NCBI GenBank assembly: GCA_030407085.1
Contig: CM059587.1
Location: 38,014,501-38,078,500, forward strand
Length of the DNA: 64,000 nucleotides
Direction of reading: 5' to 3'
Source: Trichopria drosophilae
Taxonomy: Eukaryota > Arthropoda > Insecta > Hymenoptera > Diapriidae
Part shown: one piece after another, positions 37,001-49,255 of the stretch
Layout: the number at the start of each line of letters is the position of its first letter
Position numbering within the stretch: position 1 is the stretch's first letter
The notes under the pieces: generated by a model
Database searches by the model: none
Told to the model about the DNA's origin: nothing
What the model saw: only the letters and a program-made list of their open reading frames with translations
Position numbers and translations under genes: made by a program

Positions 37001-39042
37001 GTGAACGAAATGGAAAAAGGTTGTAATAAATATGTTGTGCGGAAAATTGTCAAAGTATCCGAATATACAACGTTTTTCGTTGAGGTACTTTAATGAAATA
37101 CTGCATTTATCCAAATGCTTTAACGAATGTTCAGCAGCAGGTGATAAAAAATACTGCTTTTAGGACGATGTCACTGGCCGACGTTTGACCTGCCCGGCAG
37201 TCACCATCACCATAAGATCCTTAGAGGATCAAAATGAGGGTGCAAAATGAATGTCTGGTAGTATTCCCGCTGATGGGAGAGAGTTAAAGTTCCTGACGTC
37301 TGCGATGAATGTTCGCGACTTTGCGCAGTCAGTTGATACTTCGTTTTAGGGACTCAATATCTTGTGACGTGCGGTATGATACACGGAGAACTTTTAGGCA
37401 TAAACTCAAGCTATATAATATAATAGCGACGGTGTGTACCTAACTTACTCTCCTTTGGGATTTCTCCGAGCCGGCATCCAAGTTTATGGCAATATTCGCA
37501 CATGACCAGCAATGCGTGAGAGTATCAATGACACGATTCGTCCGCAGTTTAAGGATATGTTTATTGCCAAGCGATGTGCATCAGAGTAATAAGGTAGTGC
37601 TTCATGACCCTTAACCGGAGTGTTAGACCCGTGAGCCAATAGCAGTTAACGCAAACAAAGTTTGCTTCGTTACCTACGTGAATATTCAGGAGTTTCACGT
37701 GTGCCCGCGGACATTTAGCGGGATTCAATATGTTTGGCAATATGTAGATAGGTCCCTAAATATCGATAGGGCGGAGTCATCGCATTGAGTAGAATCGCTG
37801 GACAACAGGCAGGATTACACGAGGTCGACTTGCTTTTCGGCACATAATATGCAGAATAGACAAAATACGGCATTACGGTTAAAGTTAATCCATTAGCGTC
37901 GTACCATAGGGCATGAATTCTCGTTGATGCTGTTATGGGACGTTGCTACGATATTTTATATTTATTTAACGAGAAATTGTCAACCTGACAAATATTGATC
38001 CCTTTGGTGGCGGTTAGTCGACTCAACGATTCATCAGAGCGCGATTCAAACTGAAATCTCTCGGGACGTCATTTCGATTATTGTGGAAAAAGTAGGGTCA
38101 CTGAGGATTACAGGGATGAAAAAGGAGAATTGTAATGACGGGACGTAATAGTGAATGGATTTTTACAATATTTAACTTGTAAGATCCAATATATATGAAA
38201 AATAAAATCAATTTTTGTTATTTTGAATAGAATATCTTCTTATAAAATTTCCTGGGTATCCCTATGACGTAACTGGTTTCATTCTAGTCATGAACCTTGT
38301 CTTACGAGAAGCTGGAAGTAATTTGCTTGAAACCATAGTATTAATAATTGAAAGCAATTTTATCGTAATATGAACCAGCTAGGAGATAGGGTTGCCAATT
38401 CATTTGAGAGTCCTTGACAAGGAGCTGGTTCTCTTATCGATTTTCGAGTGTGTTCGACTTGTATCTTTCATCGAGTAAGGTTCTTGCAGGACTCTTCGAT
38501 TCTCACTTACGCCCTAAGCGGGAAGAGAAGACTCTCTGAAGCGAACTGCCCGGAGGGGTCACCGAGTAATTGGTTTCATTTCCGAGGAGACAGGCTCAAG
38601 CCTGGTTCAGGTCCAACACCACGGAATTCCGCATCCTAAAACCGAGTTCGCCCGCGGCTCTCCCAGACGGCTAAGTAACGCATTTTGCAGGATAATTATG
38701 CAGATGAAGCTGTTAGTTATGATAACGCCGTAGAAGCTCGAGCTTTTCCCTCTCTCTGTCCCTCTCCCTGTCTTTCTCTCTTCGTCTGGTTATCTTTGCA
38801 AAATCCTGTTGAGAACGATGTCATGAAAGCTGGTCTTTGGATCGTGTAAGATACGAAATAGGAAAGCTCATAAAAGGAAAGCACTTTGCTCAATGGAAGT
38901 CGGAAACATTCAAGAAGGATATATCCTCAGATGAAATTTCGAAGTCCTCTTTAAGTTCTATTGAGTGCAACGCAAAGGATATACCTACCTTTTGAGTTTA
39001 TAAAAATGATGAAGAGATGATTTTTTATTATTTTAAACTGTA
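34091..39042. other. GC-richer interval without a recognised gene
   Basis: Several CpG-richer parts (34160-34480, 34900-35100, 36190-36500, 37150-37700, 38380-38680) contain only short unrelated open frames. A small stem (TAGCAAAAGACC...GGTCTTTCGTGCTA) is at 34638-34667. No protein family, RNA gene or transposon end recognised. Confidence 0.45.
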
Positions 39043-39420
39043 GGGGAAGAAGGGGTAACCGAAACTTTTGAAAAAAATCGGTGTAACTTTATAAAGCGAT
39101 GGTCATTCAATTTTTTTGCAAGAGGCACATAGGTTCTATATCAACGTTTATATTATTATTTTGTTTTAAGCACCTCTGTAGGAGATTTTGGTTACTTTAG
39201 TAAATTTGCGTTTTCTATTGGAAAAACAAAGACTGGGCTATTATTTGGGCTATTGTAGATTGAAATGTGCTTTTTAAGGATCTTTCGATATATACTCCCT
39301 TTTTTGTATGAATTTGAAGAAGAAGAAGAAGAAGACAAAACTCAAAAAGTGCCGTAGGGAAATCGGAGCTTCTTTGATGGCGTAAAACGATACATTATAA
39401 TTTTTTGTTTAATTCTAGAT
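39043..39420. repeat. Decayed GGGGTAACC repeat
   Basis: Begins GGGGAAGAAGGGGTAACCG; a related end in the opposite orientation (TTACCCCGTCGCCCC) is at 40780-40794, and ACGGGGTAACTTCG occurs at 11297-11310. An inverted internal pair (CAACGTTTATATT near 39141 and AATATAAACGTTG near 39907) supports a degraded inverted-repeat element. Boundaries are uncertain. Confidence 0.4.
39316..39335 (+). repeat. (GAA)n microsatellite
   Basis: Uninterrupted GAA repeat of about six and a half units. Confidence 0.9.
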
Positions 39421-40799
39421 TGATTGAATTAGTTTGTTACTCAGTTACTCCCCGTTTAATTATTTAGAATCTTTTCTCATGAATTATATATGGGCAAATC
39501 TCTAGAACCTTTCAATTTTGAAGTCGACATTTTTAAAAAATAAAGATGCAAGCACACTTCTAATTTTTTTTTGGTACCGTTGCTTGATTCCTTCAGAAAT
39601 AGATATTTATTCATGAACAACGCTTAAGCGAGTGCCTCTTAAGTTCCTCGATTTTGAGTGCCTCAAAAAGTCCTCTTTTCTTTTCATTTCTCTGCTCTTC
39701 CTTTTTCGGATTTCTTCTCGTTTTCTTCGTGCATTTGATCATTTTAGTTCCTTCAAACAATCCGCCGGTTAATATTTTGAACTTATAAGATGATGACAGT
39801 TCAGGTTATACATTGATCGATTTCGGGCAATCTTCATATAAAATGTCAAAATTCAGGATTGCGATAGCGACAGTTACATATTCGAATTTTTATAAATAAA
39901 AGTGTAAATATAAACGTTGTTGAGAAGCACATGCACCTATGTCTCAATAACACATTTATATGTGTTTTGAAAATTTTACTTTTCTAATTTTTTATTTTTT
40001 GAACAAAGCAGATTTGATTGTGGAGGCGACATTGGATTTATTCGCAAGTAATTTCCGTATTATAAATTCGAAAAGATGAATGAAAAGCGATTCTAATCTT
40101 TGTAGGCTTTCGTGCACAAATGCACTGAAATAATACTTTGCTGTGCGTTAAAAAAAAACATTGTTTTATTCTAATTTCAATGTGCAATTTACCTTACCAT
40201 GGACCATTTCGAATGCGAGAAGAAAACTTGACTACATATTTTCGGTTATTACAGCTCATTTACTACAAAGGGTATGTAATTAACAAACATAACATTGAAT
40301 TCTTCAAACCTTCATGAACAATATATTTCAATACGAAAGTAATGTATAGTAGTTTGTAAAAATAATGTTTACTAAACGTAAGATAAATGTGGAAATTACA
40401 TTCGACGGAGGCGGCATTTTGACAAGTTTTTAATGCGTTGTAATGAGTTTTTATGATGGAACTTAATAAAAATATATGGACGATATACTTTAAGGATTAC
40501 TTTTATATATATCATACTTTAAAAGTCATATTACTTTGTCTGAGTGACGAAATGCAAATAACACTAAATCTAAAAATTCTGGAGATTTGCCCATATTACT
40601 TTTTCCATAAAATATTAAAATTACTTGATTAATATTGACAGGCATGTTCCTGTTTGCCTGCCTGTAATATTTTTGTCTTTCAAAAAATGTGAACAATGAG
40701 ATAAAGTTACAAATTACACTTGTTACCAATCGAGTCGTTTTACTTTTTTTACATAGTACAACATAAAAAGGTGTTCCGCTTTACCCCGTCGCCCCTTAG

Positions 40800-43080
40800 T
40801 AGGCAGTCATTATGTTGCTGTCAGTTCACGTTGCGGTAGAATAGATGTAGCTTAGAGTATTCCCCCATCAAATTTTTTTCTGAATATCCATTCCGTTACC
40901 AGAAATAAATGTTTGTATCTGATCTGAATACCAGCTAACAAAATATGACTTTAAAAGATAAGATACAAATGAATTTCAGTATATTTTTAAAACAGATTAC
41001 ATTTTGAATACAGGATTGTCGTGCACTCCATCCTCCAAATGAAAGATATTACAAAAAAATATGGTTGTGTCTACTGACAGCTGTTTGAGTGTCAGATATT
41101 CGCAATTGATTAAAATGCTAGTTTCTTGAATTAATGTTATGCATATAAAATGATAGGCTTTCTGATTAACGATAGCAATCAACAAAATATGTTAGAGATG
41201 TTTTTATCAGTATACTTGACAATCATTAGCTTTTTGCCAAATTGAAGACATTAATTCCGAAAAGATTATATATTACACTCGATCATTTGTCGCATATTCA
41301 CGTAACCCTCGATCGTATTATAGTTTAGTTTGATTTGAGGCTTCTACATAATTCGGCGAACGCCAGATGTACTTTCCGAAGTATTATGTATGATTAAAAC
41401 TTTGAAGGATGTGTAGTTGGTTATTCCTTCTTGGGGTGCAATTTTCAAGCAAGATGAACCACAGGAAAAATAATGACGCAAACTTAGAACTTACCTTCGA
41501 TTTTCATGCTCGTTATTACTTTCATCCAGGTCTGGATAAGTGTGCTAACTGAACTAATAATATAATTTAACTTTTAATAGAAGAGAGTAAATTTAACGTA
41601 GCAATCCAAGCAAGTGCACAAGAAAATTGATGGGTTTTACTATATTATTTTTCGTTGCTATTGCTGATTCGAATATAATTATTTCGAGCTTGCCCAAGAA
41701 AATGCTTTCGGATCAAATTAGATCTCATTTAATTTATAGTTAGATCTAAAACGATCTGACACTAATTTGGCCATGCGATACCTTGGTTGATTCGAATTTC
41801 TTTTTCAAAGGCGTTTTCTATTGCAGAAAATCACTACGCTTAAACGCGGAAAATTTTTGCGCAACCTTTAGCGCTGTAACTGTTCTAAACGCCGTTAAAA
41901 AAAGGTCAAATAAGGCAAGATCGATAGTTTTGGACCTCCTCTTTTTATTCCCGTGATCAAAATCAACCGGCAATGTAAAAGAAAGAAGTTATGATCACTT
42001 CTTCGAAAAAATACTGATATTTTTACATTTCTTCCACAGAATTGAATTTTTTTAATCGAAAAGCGTAATGCAGACAATGCAAAAGTTACACTGAGGGACG
42101 TTATTTACTAATAGTTAGTGTAAGCTAATTTCAAGACTGTTGCATTAATTATAAAGTTATAACAGTAACTGTGTAAGGTCAAAAACGACAGGCACTTTCC
42201 TGTAATGTTATTGTATTTTAATTCGTGTATTTTAATATTCATGAGCGTTCGTTAACTATAAATAAATCCTACATTAAATTCTGTTGTTTGTCGGCTATGC
42301 GTCGAAAAATTCGCAGAAAATCGGATGTCTGCGCGAGCGTATGTTTGTTTACCAATGTTTCGGAGAAACGGTAAGCGCGTAAATATTATACATGTTACCT
42401 AATGATCCCAACATTAATATTTAAAATTGTTATTTTTCAAATTTAATCCAATCTCAGATTACGGTAACTTCAGGAAAAAGTATCTTACCTTCAGATCAAA
42501 ATCTAAATTCTGTTTTACTATGAAGCTATTACATTAACTGTAAACAAACATTTCTCTCACGGTAGATACTAATAACGTCTTTTTGACCAGATCTTTTTTC
42601 AAACAACAAAATAGATGTTTGAGTATGGCGTCTGCAACCTTTTATTGTCTCGTACAAATTTCAATTATTTTACCGTGTAAAATTAAATTTCACTCCACCT
42701 CATAAAATTAGTATTTTTTTAACTCCGTGCGCTAAGTGCCCTTAGCTCACACGTTAAAAAAAAATAGTATACGATACGCGTGCGCGTAGGTGATTCGCGC
42801 ACGAGCGGAGTTGGCGCCCGAGCGTAGCGAGTACTATTTCCTCCATGGTCCTAATATTTCAGCGCTTCGAATAATGTATCAATTCTAGTCATAATGTTTT
42901 TACATAAAGTTCATGTTAATATGCTGTGAAATATGTATTATAAGCTTAATGAACCTATGTTTAGTTATCATAAGTTACAATCAAGTAATAAAAAACAATG
43001 ATTCTGGATTTTTTATTGAATTTTTTTCGTAAGAGCAGTGAGTCGCTAAAAATTATGAGTATCGCAAAGGAGTGAGAGAA
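40800..43080. other. AT-rich non-coding interval
   Basis: No supported gene. A compact CpG-rich patch at 42760-42842 is described separately. Confidence 0.6.
42755..42842. repeat. Short CpG-rich palindromic element
   Basis: About 85 bases rich in GCG/CGC (GCGTGCGCG, GATTCGCGCACGAGCGGAG, GGCGCCCGAGCGTAGCGAG) are bounded by AAATAGTA on the left and TACTATTT on the right. It stands out from AT-rich flanks. It looks like a small MITE or repeat fragment; no second copy was seen here. Confidence 0.4.
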
Positions 43081-43097
43081 GGGGAAGAGAGGGGTGA

Positions 43098-43105
43098 GAG
43101 AGAGA

Positions 43106-43160
<55 letters not shown>
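43098..43160 (+). repeat. (AG)n microsatellite
   Basis: Near-perfect AG dinucleotide run of about 63 bases, with one GGG interruption near its start, in a purine-rich context (43070-43170). Confidence 0.95.
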
Positions 43161-43170
<10 letters not shown>

Positions 43171-45699
43171 ACGAGAAAAAATTTCTTTTCGAAAAAAGTT
43201 ATTGTATCATTTAAAATATAAAAAAATATATTTTACAATTCTCATTACTTTTTCATTGTATTCCACGTAAAAAAATTACTAAAGAAATAATCGTTTGATA
43301 CTTTTCGAACATATATTTCATATTGTGGCTGGGCCATCCCCAAAAAAGGTGAAAGGAAGAATCCTCCAAAAATGAATTCCATTATATCGAATGTTGATGC
43401 GATTGAATAATACATATATAATCTTAATGATTTGCGTTCATGATCAACTTTGCAGCCGAACGGTAGCATTTTTAGATTCTTCGTTCAATTGTGCGTAATT
43501 TTTAAAACAATCCATTATGATGCGTTGTCAGGACTATTGATATAGAAATTATTCACGATATTAGTAACAAAATTATACTCGTACAAAAGTGTTTTTAATC
43601 TAATTTCAAAGTGTATGGAAGTAATTCAAGTGTAGGAAAGTAATGTGAAAGGTTCGCATGGCCGGAAATAACAGATGTATACCAGGACGGTATAATGAAT
43701 TGTGATAAAAATGGAACTAGTCATTAGAACAACGGTAGCGTGACTTGCAACGCCCATTGTACTGTGTCACTCGTCCAATGTGAATACACGAATTTATCGC
43801 GGTGTGTGTTTGATAACGTAATCTCGCAAATACAACGTCGGTTTTAATTTACTTTAGATTAAATTAAGAGCAATCTGTCAAGAGTAATAAATGAAATCAG
43901 TTTTGACAAATGCATTGATTTGCGTCTGGCAATCTAGATGCGACATCAGCGCCACCAGACTCTTACTGGAGAGAGACTGAAATGATGGTGACGCAGGTGG
44001 GAAAGTTGATACCATTTCTACGAGATTTGAATATACCTCGGATTCGGCTGGTGAAGCGATACGTTTGCGATTGCTCGAGATAGAAAAAGCTCCGCCTCTC
44101 GTCGCGTTCGCTTTGATTTTTCATTTTGGCAACCCGACCAAATAAATCGAGTTTGAATCGCGCTTCGAATGAAGGCATAAAGTTTATCAACCATACCCCC
44201 CTCTCTTTTCAACCTGCCAGTCCGTAATTGCATCGTGCGGAGTGTTGTTGAATAGAAGCACATGCATGACACCCGATCGTTCGTTTCAATTACTATAAGT
44301 CACGTATCGTCCAGCGCACGACATCCGGAGCTCATATTATTAAATTAACCGACTCGAATGTTCCGTGATAAGGCATTCTGCAGTGAGCTTTCGCTCTTCG
44401 CGAGATCAGGCCTTTGGGAACGACACGAGGTTCAGAAATTTTCGTGAGTTGCAATCCAAATGGTTTCCGGTCAAGCAGAGCTTGCACCCGTTGCATTCAA
44501 ATTAAGCAGCGGTTATTGATGAAGCGATAAAAGAGCGACGTATCCTAGCTCGAATGTATCGTGTTGAATATGCCATATCCCATCAAGCAATACGGAACTT
44601 AGGAACTTTCGTAATTATAAAAATGGAGGAAACGTGAATATTTGATGTCAATAAAGGGCGCTTTCGTCATCGATCTTTACTGACGTATTGAGGTGAAGCA
44701 ACTTTTCTGAGCCATAGTTCTAATATGTTTCAATCATACAAAGTATTAGGGAAACTGTAATTGAAATGAAAATAATTGAGAGCGTGATCAATCATTGCCT
44801 ACTTCCTTCCAACGTTTTCTAGCAAATAACGATTTCCAAATTTGCCCCAGTTTTCCGACATATTGATACTTATTTTAATTATCGAACGAAGAAATGAAGA
44901 CAAATTTGCCGTGGTATTTACGTGTTCGATGCGGTCTGATAAGAAAGTCGTCATTTCATTCAGTGACTTACCTGCAACAAGGAAAAATATTTTCGGTTAT
45001 TATTTGATTATAAACATGTCAAATTATAATATGAAATACATATGGTTGTGCTTTAAAAATCACCAACAATAATAAATGTACTCTAAATATGTTCATTCAT
45101 GTATGTAAGCATTGTTAATTAGATATAAACATTTAATTCGTCTTGTCGCAAGTAAAATCTATTCAATAAAAAACAACTAATGTGTTGTTTGAAATTTTTC
45201 CCATTTTCATTCAAATTAACCCTTTAAGAACGGGAGAGATTTTTTTAATACACTTTTCAAAGCTGTATTTATTTATGATAAGGTCAACCAACAAGACTTA
45301 AAAAAAATGAGTTGGGTAAATAAATAAATATGTAAATATACAATTGCCGAAATAGGGTGGACGATTTTAATATAAAAGAAATGCGTAATTATCCTTTATA
45401 TCAAGATATCAATCAATCATCCACATCACTGTATAAAAAATGGGTGCAAAATGAGAATAATGTGGACCATTTAACTAACAGGCGAACTGCGATGCTACTG
45501 TTACTGTCCTCAAACCGACCATATAGAACTTAGACTTTGACAGTTATCTAAAGGCTTTAGTCAATAAAGATTCCGAAATATTACATACACGTGATCCGGT
45601 GATTGTCATTGAAGGGAGCTCAGAATTACAAATACAAACAAGTGCAAAATGCTAACCTTAAATTGTAAGCATACTGAGCCTTTTTAACCCTGCGTACGG
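43161..45699. other. Non-coding interval, mixed composition
   Basis: 43640-44600 is GC-richer and contains a GCGCCACCAGAC motif at 43949-43960. Two overlapping minus-strand frames (43963-44190 and 44018-44272) have no recognised family. 45200-45700 is AT-rich and may be decayed LINE sequence, but I could not align it. Confidence 0.5.
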
Positions 45700-46592
45700 G
45701 AATGGGTCCAACGCCACATGTAGAAAACATATTGAAGAAAACAAAGACTCTGTTCAATCATCTTGGCAAAATGTCCAAAGGAAGCGGGGAACTCGGGTAT
45801 ACGGTCATGAAAGATGGGACCTGATGCTGCACAAAATTAGAACCAAAATAGAAAGTGCTCAAAGATGTGAACTTCTGAGAGTAATTAGATCTTACAGAAC
45901 CATTTCCGGGGAAGCAATGGCTGTGATGACGGACTGCATGTCATCAACCCTTGAAATTAAAAATCATACATTGGAATATGGACTCAGAAATTAACTGGAA
46001 ATAACTGTAAATGGCCATATTTGATGGGAAATACAGCCTAAAGAGGAAGAAAATAGAATTCGCAAGGAAATATGAAACTGGACGATTAGACAATGACAGG
46101 ACGGATGAACTGCCAGCAGAAAAGGAAGAGTGACATAAAATATTCCCGAGAATAAAGGAACGGCTAAGTAGAAAAATCGAAGTCAATTACTGCACTGCTC
46201 AATTCCTAACAGGTCATGGGAATTTCAAATCCAAACTGGCCCAATTCCTATTAAAGGAAAATGCGACATACAGTTGCGGAGAAGAAGACATCCAGGAGAA
46301 AACAGATACTCAACCATTGCTCAAAGTACGCAGATTTCAGAACAGATCTAACAATGAACTGACAATGCTGGGAAGTGAGAGACTAGAGATGAAAGAATTG
46401 ATTAAAGAAAAGACGTCCCCTAATTTCAGGAAATAAGCAGAATTAGAATTTAAAAAGAAAGAAATGCTGGAAGAAAGTGAAGAACAAAGCACAAATAACA
46501 ATAATTGCAATAGAAACCACCTACACATGTAAAGTAGTAATAGTAATCTTAAGGGCAAAGCCAATGATCCTAACAGGGGTGGCAAAAAAAAT
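45700..46592 (+). pseudogene. 3' end of a decayed R1/I-like non-LTR retrotransposon (LINE)
   Basis: Pieces of the reverse-transcriptase C-terminal region are readable: PHVENILKKTKTLFNHLGKM near 45710; AQRCELLRVIRSYRTISGEA near 45850-45920, as in the AQR-LLR-ITRSYRT-S motif of the R1/I group; STLEIKNHTLEYG; then QFLTGHGNFKSKLAQFLL with a Cys-containing tail near 46200-46290. Stops and frameshifts break the frame and part of the RT core is deleted. The frame ends at a TAA (46434-46436), followed by an A-rich tail ending GGTGGCAAAAAAAA near 46592, as expected for a LINE 3' end. The minus-strand Leu/Ser-rich frames here are shadows. Confidence 0.8.
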
Positions 46593-46982
46593 ATTCTTCT
46601 AATCTATAAAACTTAGATACTATTCTGGTATTTATATTTGAATATATAATACAAAATTTCAAATATATTAATTGAAGGAATAAGTCGACAATTAAATGGA
46701 TCACCCAAATTGAACCACAATGAGTATATTCACTACAATTTTTGAGTTGCCAATTGGTATTAAAAACTTGATTCGCCCGTAGTCACCAATTCAATTTCTT
46801 GAAATTCGGAATGGAGAAAACTATTAATTTACTTAAAGATGCACGTGTTGACAAATTAGCGGATGTGTCTTTCACTAGCTCTTAACTTTTCTTCTAAGAA
46901 GAACTCCTCAACCGATGTCCCATAATTTGAAAAGCTGGTTGGATTTAATCTCGTGGGGAGCAGAAACAATTAAAGGTTGATT

Positions 46983-47720
46983 CACAAGTCAACATGGTTT
47001 TGTTGTTGGGAAGATATGGATCATTTCCGGCGTTATTTTGTGCGTAGAATCAGAATCCGAAGTCAGAAGTGGCCCATCACGTCAGGATTTTGAGATATTT
47101 TTGGTTATTTACTCGAAAACGCGCTTTTTTTGCTATTTTTGAGGTCATGTACAGAAGACACAACATTTTTATGAGTTTTTCCTTTCATTGGATCATGTGA
47201 TACTACTCTTTTTCTTTAATATGTGATGCGTAGAAATTCATTACGACTTTTCTTCACCGAGATACGCCAATTTGAAATTACGATATACATGTAAACAAAT
47301 TTACCTTGAAATGCTCTTGGATAACAAGCTCAAGATCAAATTCAATGTCATGAAACCTATATAAATATAAACAACTATATAAAATATGGATACTAATAAC
47401 TAATTTCACGTTTCAGTATTGTAACTGTTTTTTTATAACGTTAATGGAATATATCTCGTAATTTCAAAATGGCCGTAACTTTGTAAGAAAAAATCTTAGG
47501 TGATGGAATAAAACTACATTTTGCAGGGTAAAGGTAGTACTAAAAGATGCAAATAGTACAGACGGCCTGTAAGTTTTTCGAGTACATGACCTCAAATATC
47601 TAAAAACCTAAGGTGATGGACCAATTCTGACTTCGAGTTGAATTCTATGCATACAATTACGTCGGAAATGACCCACAGCTTCCCAAGAACATCCAAGACC
47701 CTCTGTTTTGTAGACCTGTG
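46983..47720. mobile_element. Fold-back DNA transposon, copy 2 of the 4259-5039 family
   Basis: Collinear with the first copy from CACAAGTCAACATG to CTGTG: the same GTGCGTAGAATCAGAATCCG, GTGGCCCATCACGT, CTCGAAAACGCG, AAATTACGATATACATG and CAATTACGTCGGAAATGACC blocks occur in the same order. A deletion near 47570 shortens the right arm. Both copies are followed on the right by TTAT; flanks do not give a clear target-site duplication. Confidence 0.88.
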
Positions 47721-47975
47721 TTATAAAGAAATCCACTATGTTTTGATTGGGTAGCAACAAAAATAGCCTCACACAGGGCTCTCTTCAGTTCATGTTTGGA
47801 CATCGCCGGAGCAACTAGTACGTTTAACCTTGGAAGAACATCCAACACGTCCAATTTTAACGTTTTGCCAATACAGTTATTCTCTTTCCCTTTATACATA
47901 TAGTACACGCACTCTTTCTGTTTACATACATCGCGTTTACTGTGCTGTTTGGGTAATACATTAAATCATTAAGAC
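47657..47975 (-). pseudogene. Open frame abutting the transposon, unknown product
   Basis: About 100 codons are open on the minus strand (including VCKQKECVYYMYKGKENNC and LNVLVAPAMSKHELKRALC). They run from about 47975 into the transposon end at 47720, where the frame becomes transposon sequence. The peptide looks compositionally protein-like, but I recognise no family and no clear continuation was found beyond the element. It could be an exon or gene fragment interrupted by the insertion, or a chance frame. Confidence 0.2.
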
Positions 47976-49064
47976 AAATGACAAACAAGAAAAGGTGATG
48001 AGTTCAAGTCATGCTAGGCAGTCCGTGACTGGTAACACACCTTTGTTCCAAATGCATGTTTAGCAGAGCTGCTTTGAAGCGCGCTGTTCCGAAAAGTTCC
48101 TAATAATCGAATTATCGATTTTAACGTCGAGATTATTCGTCCCCCAGGCACGTGTCATTTGTGGGTTTGGTAAAAACCACGGTTCTATATCATGTTCGAT
48201 CGTGCGCCGTTATCTGCATATCACAGTAGCAAAACCGGCTTGGCCTGTCGAAGCACCAGCAAACCACGATGGAGTTTGCCAAGTCCTCGTAGCTCTCTTT
48301 TTTTTTTGTTCAACCCTCGCTCTCACGCACAGGCGAATCGCCTACATGCGCGTCTCCGTAGTTTGCGAGGGAAACTTTCAGCCGGCTACCTTCGTCCGAA
48401 CGTGACCGATCCCGTATCTCCGGGGGACCGCCTCAGAGATTTCCCCCGATAATAATACTTCTCTCTCTCCAACTTTCCCGGAGCGTAGGCGGCCCTATGT
48501 GTTTGTGTTTGTGGGTGTGTGTTCTCTTGCAGGTTCACTTGTATCTGGGTGCAGGCCCGTGACCGTTCGGAAATGAAAGCACCGCGACGCTTAGCCCGCG
48601 GGGAATACCGAGATTGGCATATCCTGTCGGAGCACGCGTATCCACGAGAAACTCGCTTTTCCCCTGTCCTAGCATCGGATTCTCTTACCGTCGGTGCCCT
48701 TCCACGACGTATTCCGCGAGGAGCTCGAATGGTATCTTTCACAAAAGTAGGAATGTTAGCGGAAAAATAACCCGTCTTTGTTTCGTCGATATCCAAGTTA
48801 TGTGCTTGTTCTTCCGTCAATAATAAAAGATGTAGAATACTAAAAATATCCTTCCTCTTACATAGCTCTGTGATGGAATATCAAAAACCTTCATTCACGC
48901 ATGGACAGATGGATTTTCGTAACCCTTACTGACTTCCCTTAAATTTGGGACAATAGGAAAAACAGGCAAAAATATTGTCACTAAAGCAGCAGTCAAAGCA
49001 GTCGGTAGTAGACTGACAGGATATTTTCAATTATTTTATGTCTCTACCTACAAAATGAGTGTGT
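47976..49064. other. GC-rich island without a recognised gene
   Basis: 48180-48780 is rich in CpG and has overlapping frames on both strands (the longest 144 codons, minus, 48386-48820) with no recognised domain. A TG-rich tract (48498-48520) leads to CTCTTGCAG at 48524-48532, resembling an acceptor on the plus strand. An untranslated exon or promoter is possible. Confidence 0.4.
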
Positions 49065-49097
49065 TTGATGCAATATTTTCATATTCGGAGGCCCTCT
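49065..49097 (+). repeat. 33-bp direct repeat, left copy
   Basis: TTGATGCAATATTTTCATAT and following bases to CCCTCT recur at 49223-49255 with only two differences. The pair flanks a LINE fragment, as a target-site duplication or local duplication would. Confidence 0.85.
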
Positions 49098-49222
49098 CGG
49101 CAAAATGTCCAAAGGAAACCGTTCATCAACCCTTGAAATCGAAAATCATATATTGGAATATGGACTCCGAAATAAACTGGAAATAACTGTAAAGGGCAAT
49201 ATTTGGAGGGAGGGAGAATATT
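49098..49222 (+). pseudogene. Short fragment of the same LINE as at 45700-46592
   Basis: The segment matches the larger LINE remnant in two joined pieces: AAAATGTCCAAAGGAA (as near 45770) followed directly by TCATCAACCCTTGAAAT and CATTGGAATATGGACTC-like sequence (as near 45940-46030). About 150 bases between them are missing. Reads STLEIENHILEYGLRNKLEI. It lacks the LINE 3' end. Confidence 0.8.
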
Positions 49223-49255
49223 TTGATGCAATATTTTTATATTCGGAGACCCTCT
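49223..49255 (+). repeat. 33-bp direct repeat, right copy
   Basis: Second copy of the repeat at 49065-49097, differing at two positions (C/T and G/A). Confidence 0.85.

Noticed and set aside
46337..46585. Leu/Ser-rich minus-strand frame
   Set aside because: Antisense of the A-rich 3' part of the LINE remnant.
48386..48820. 144-codon frame on the minus strand
   Set aside because: Arg-rich CpG-island frame with overlapping open frames on the other strand and no recognisable family.
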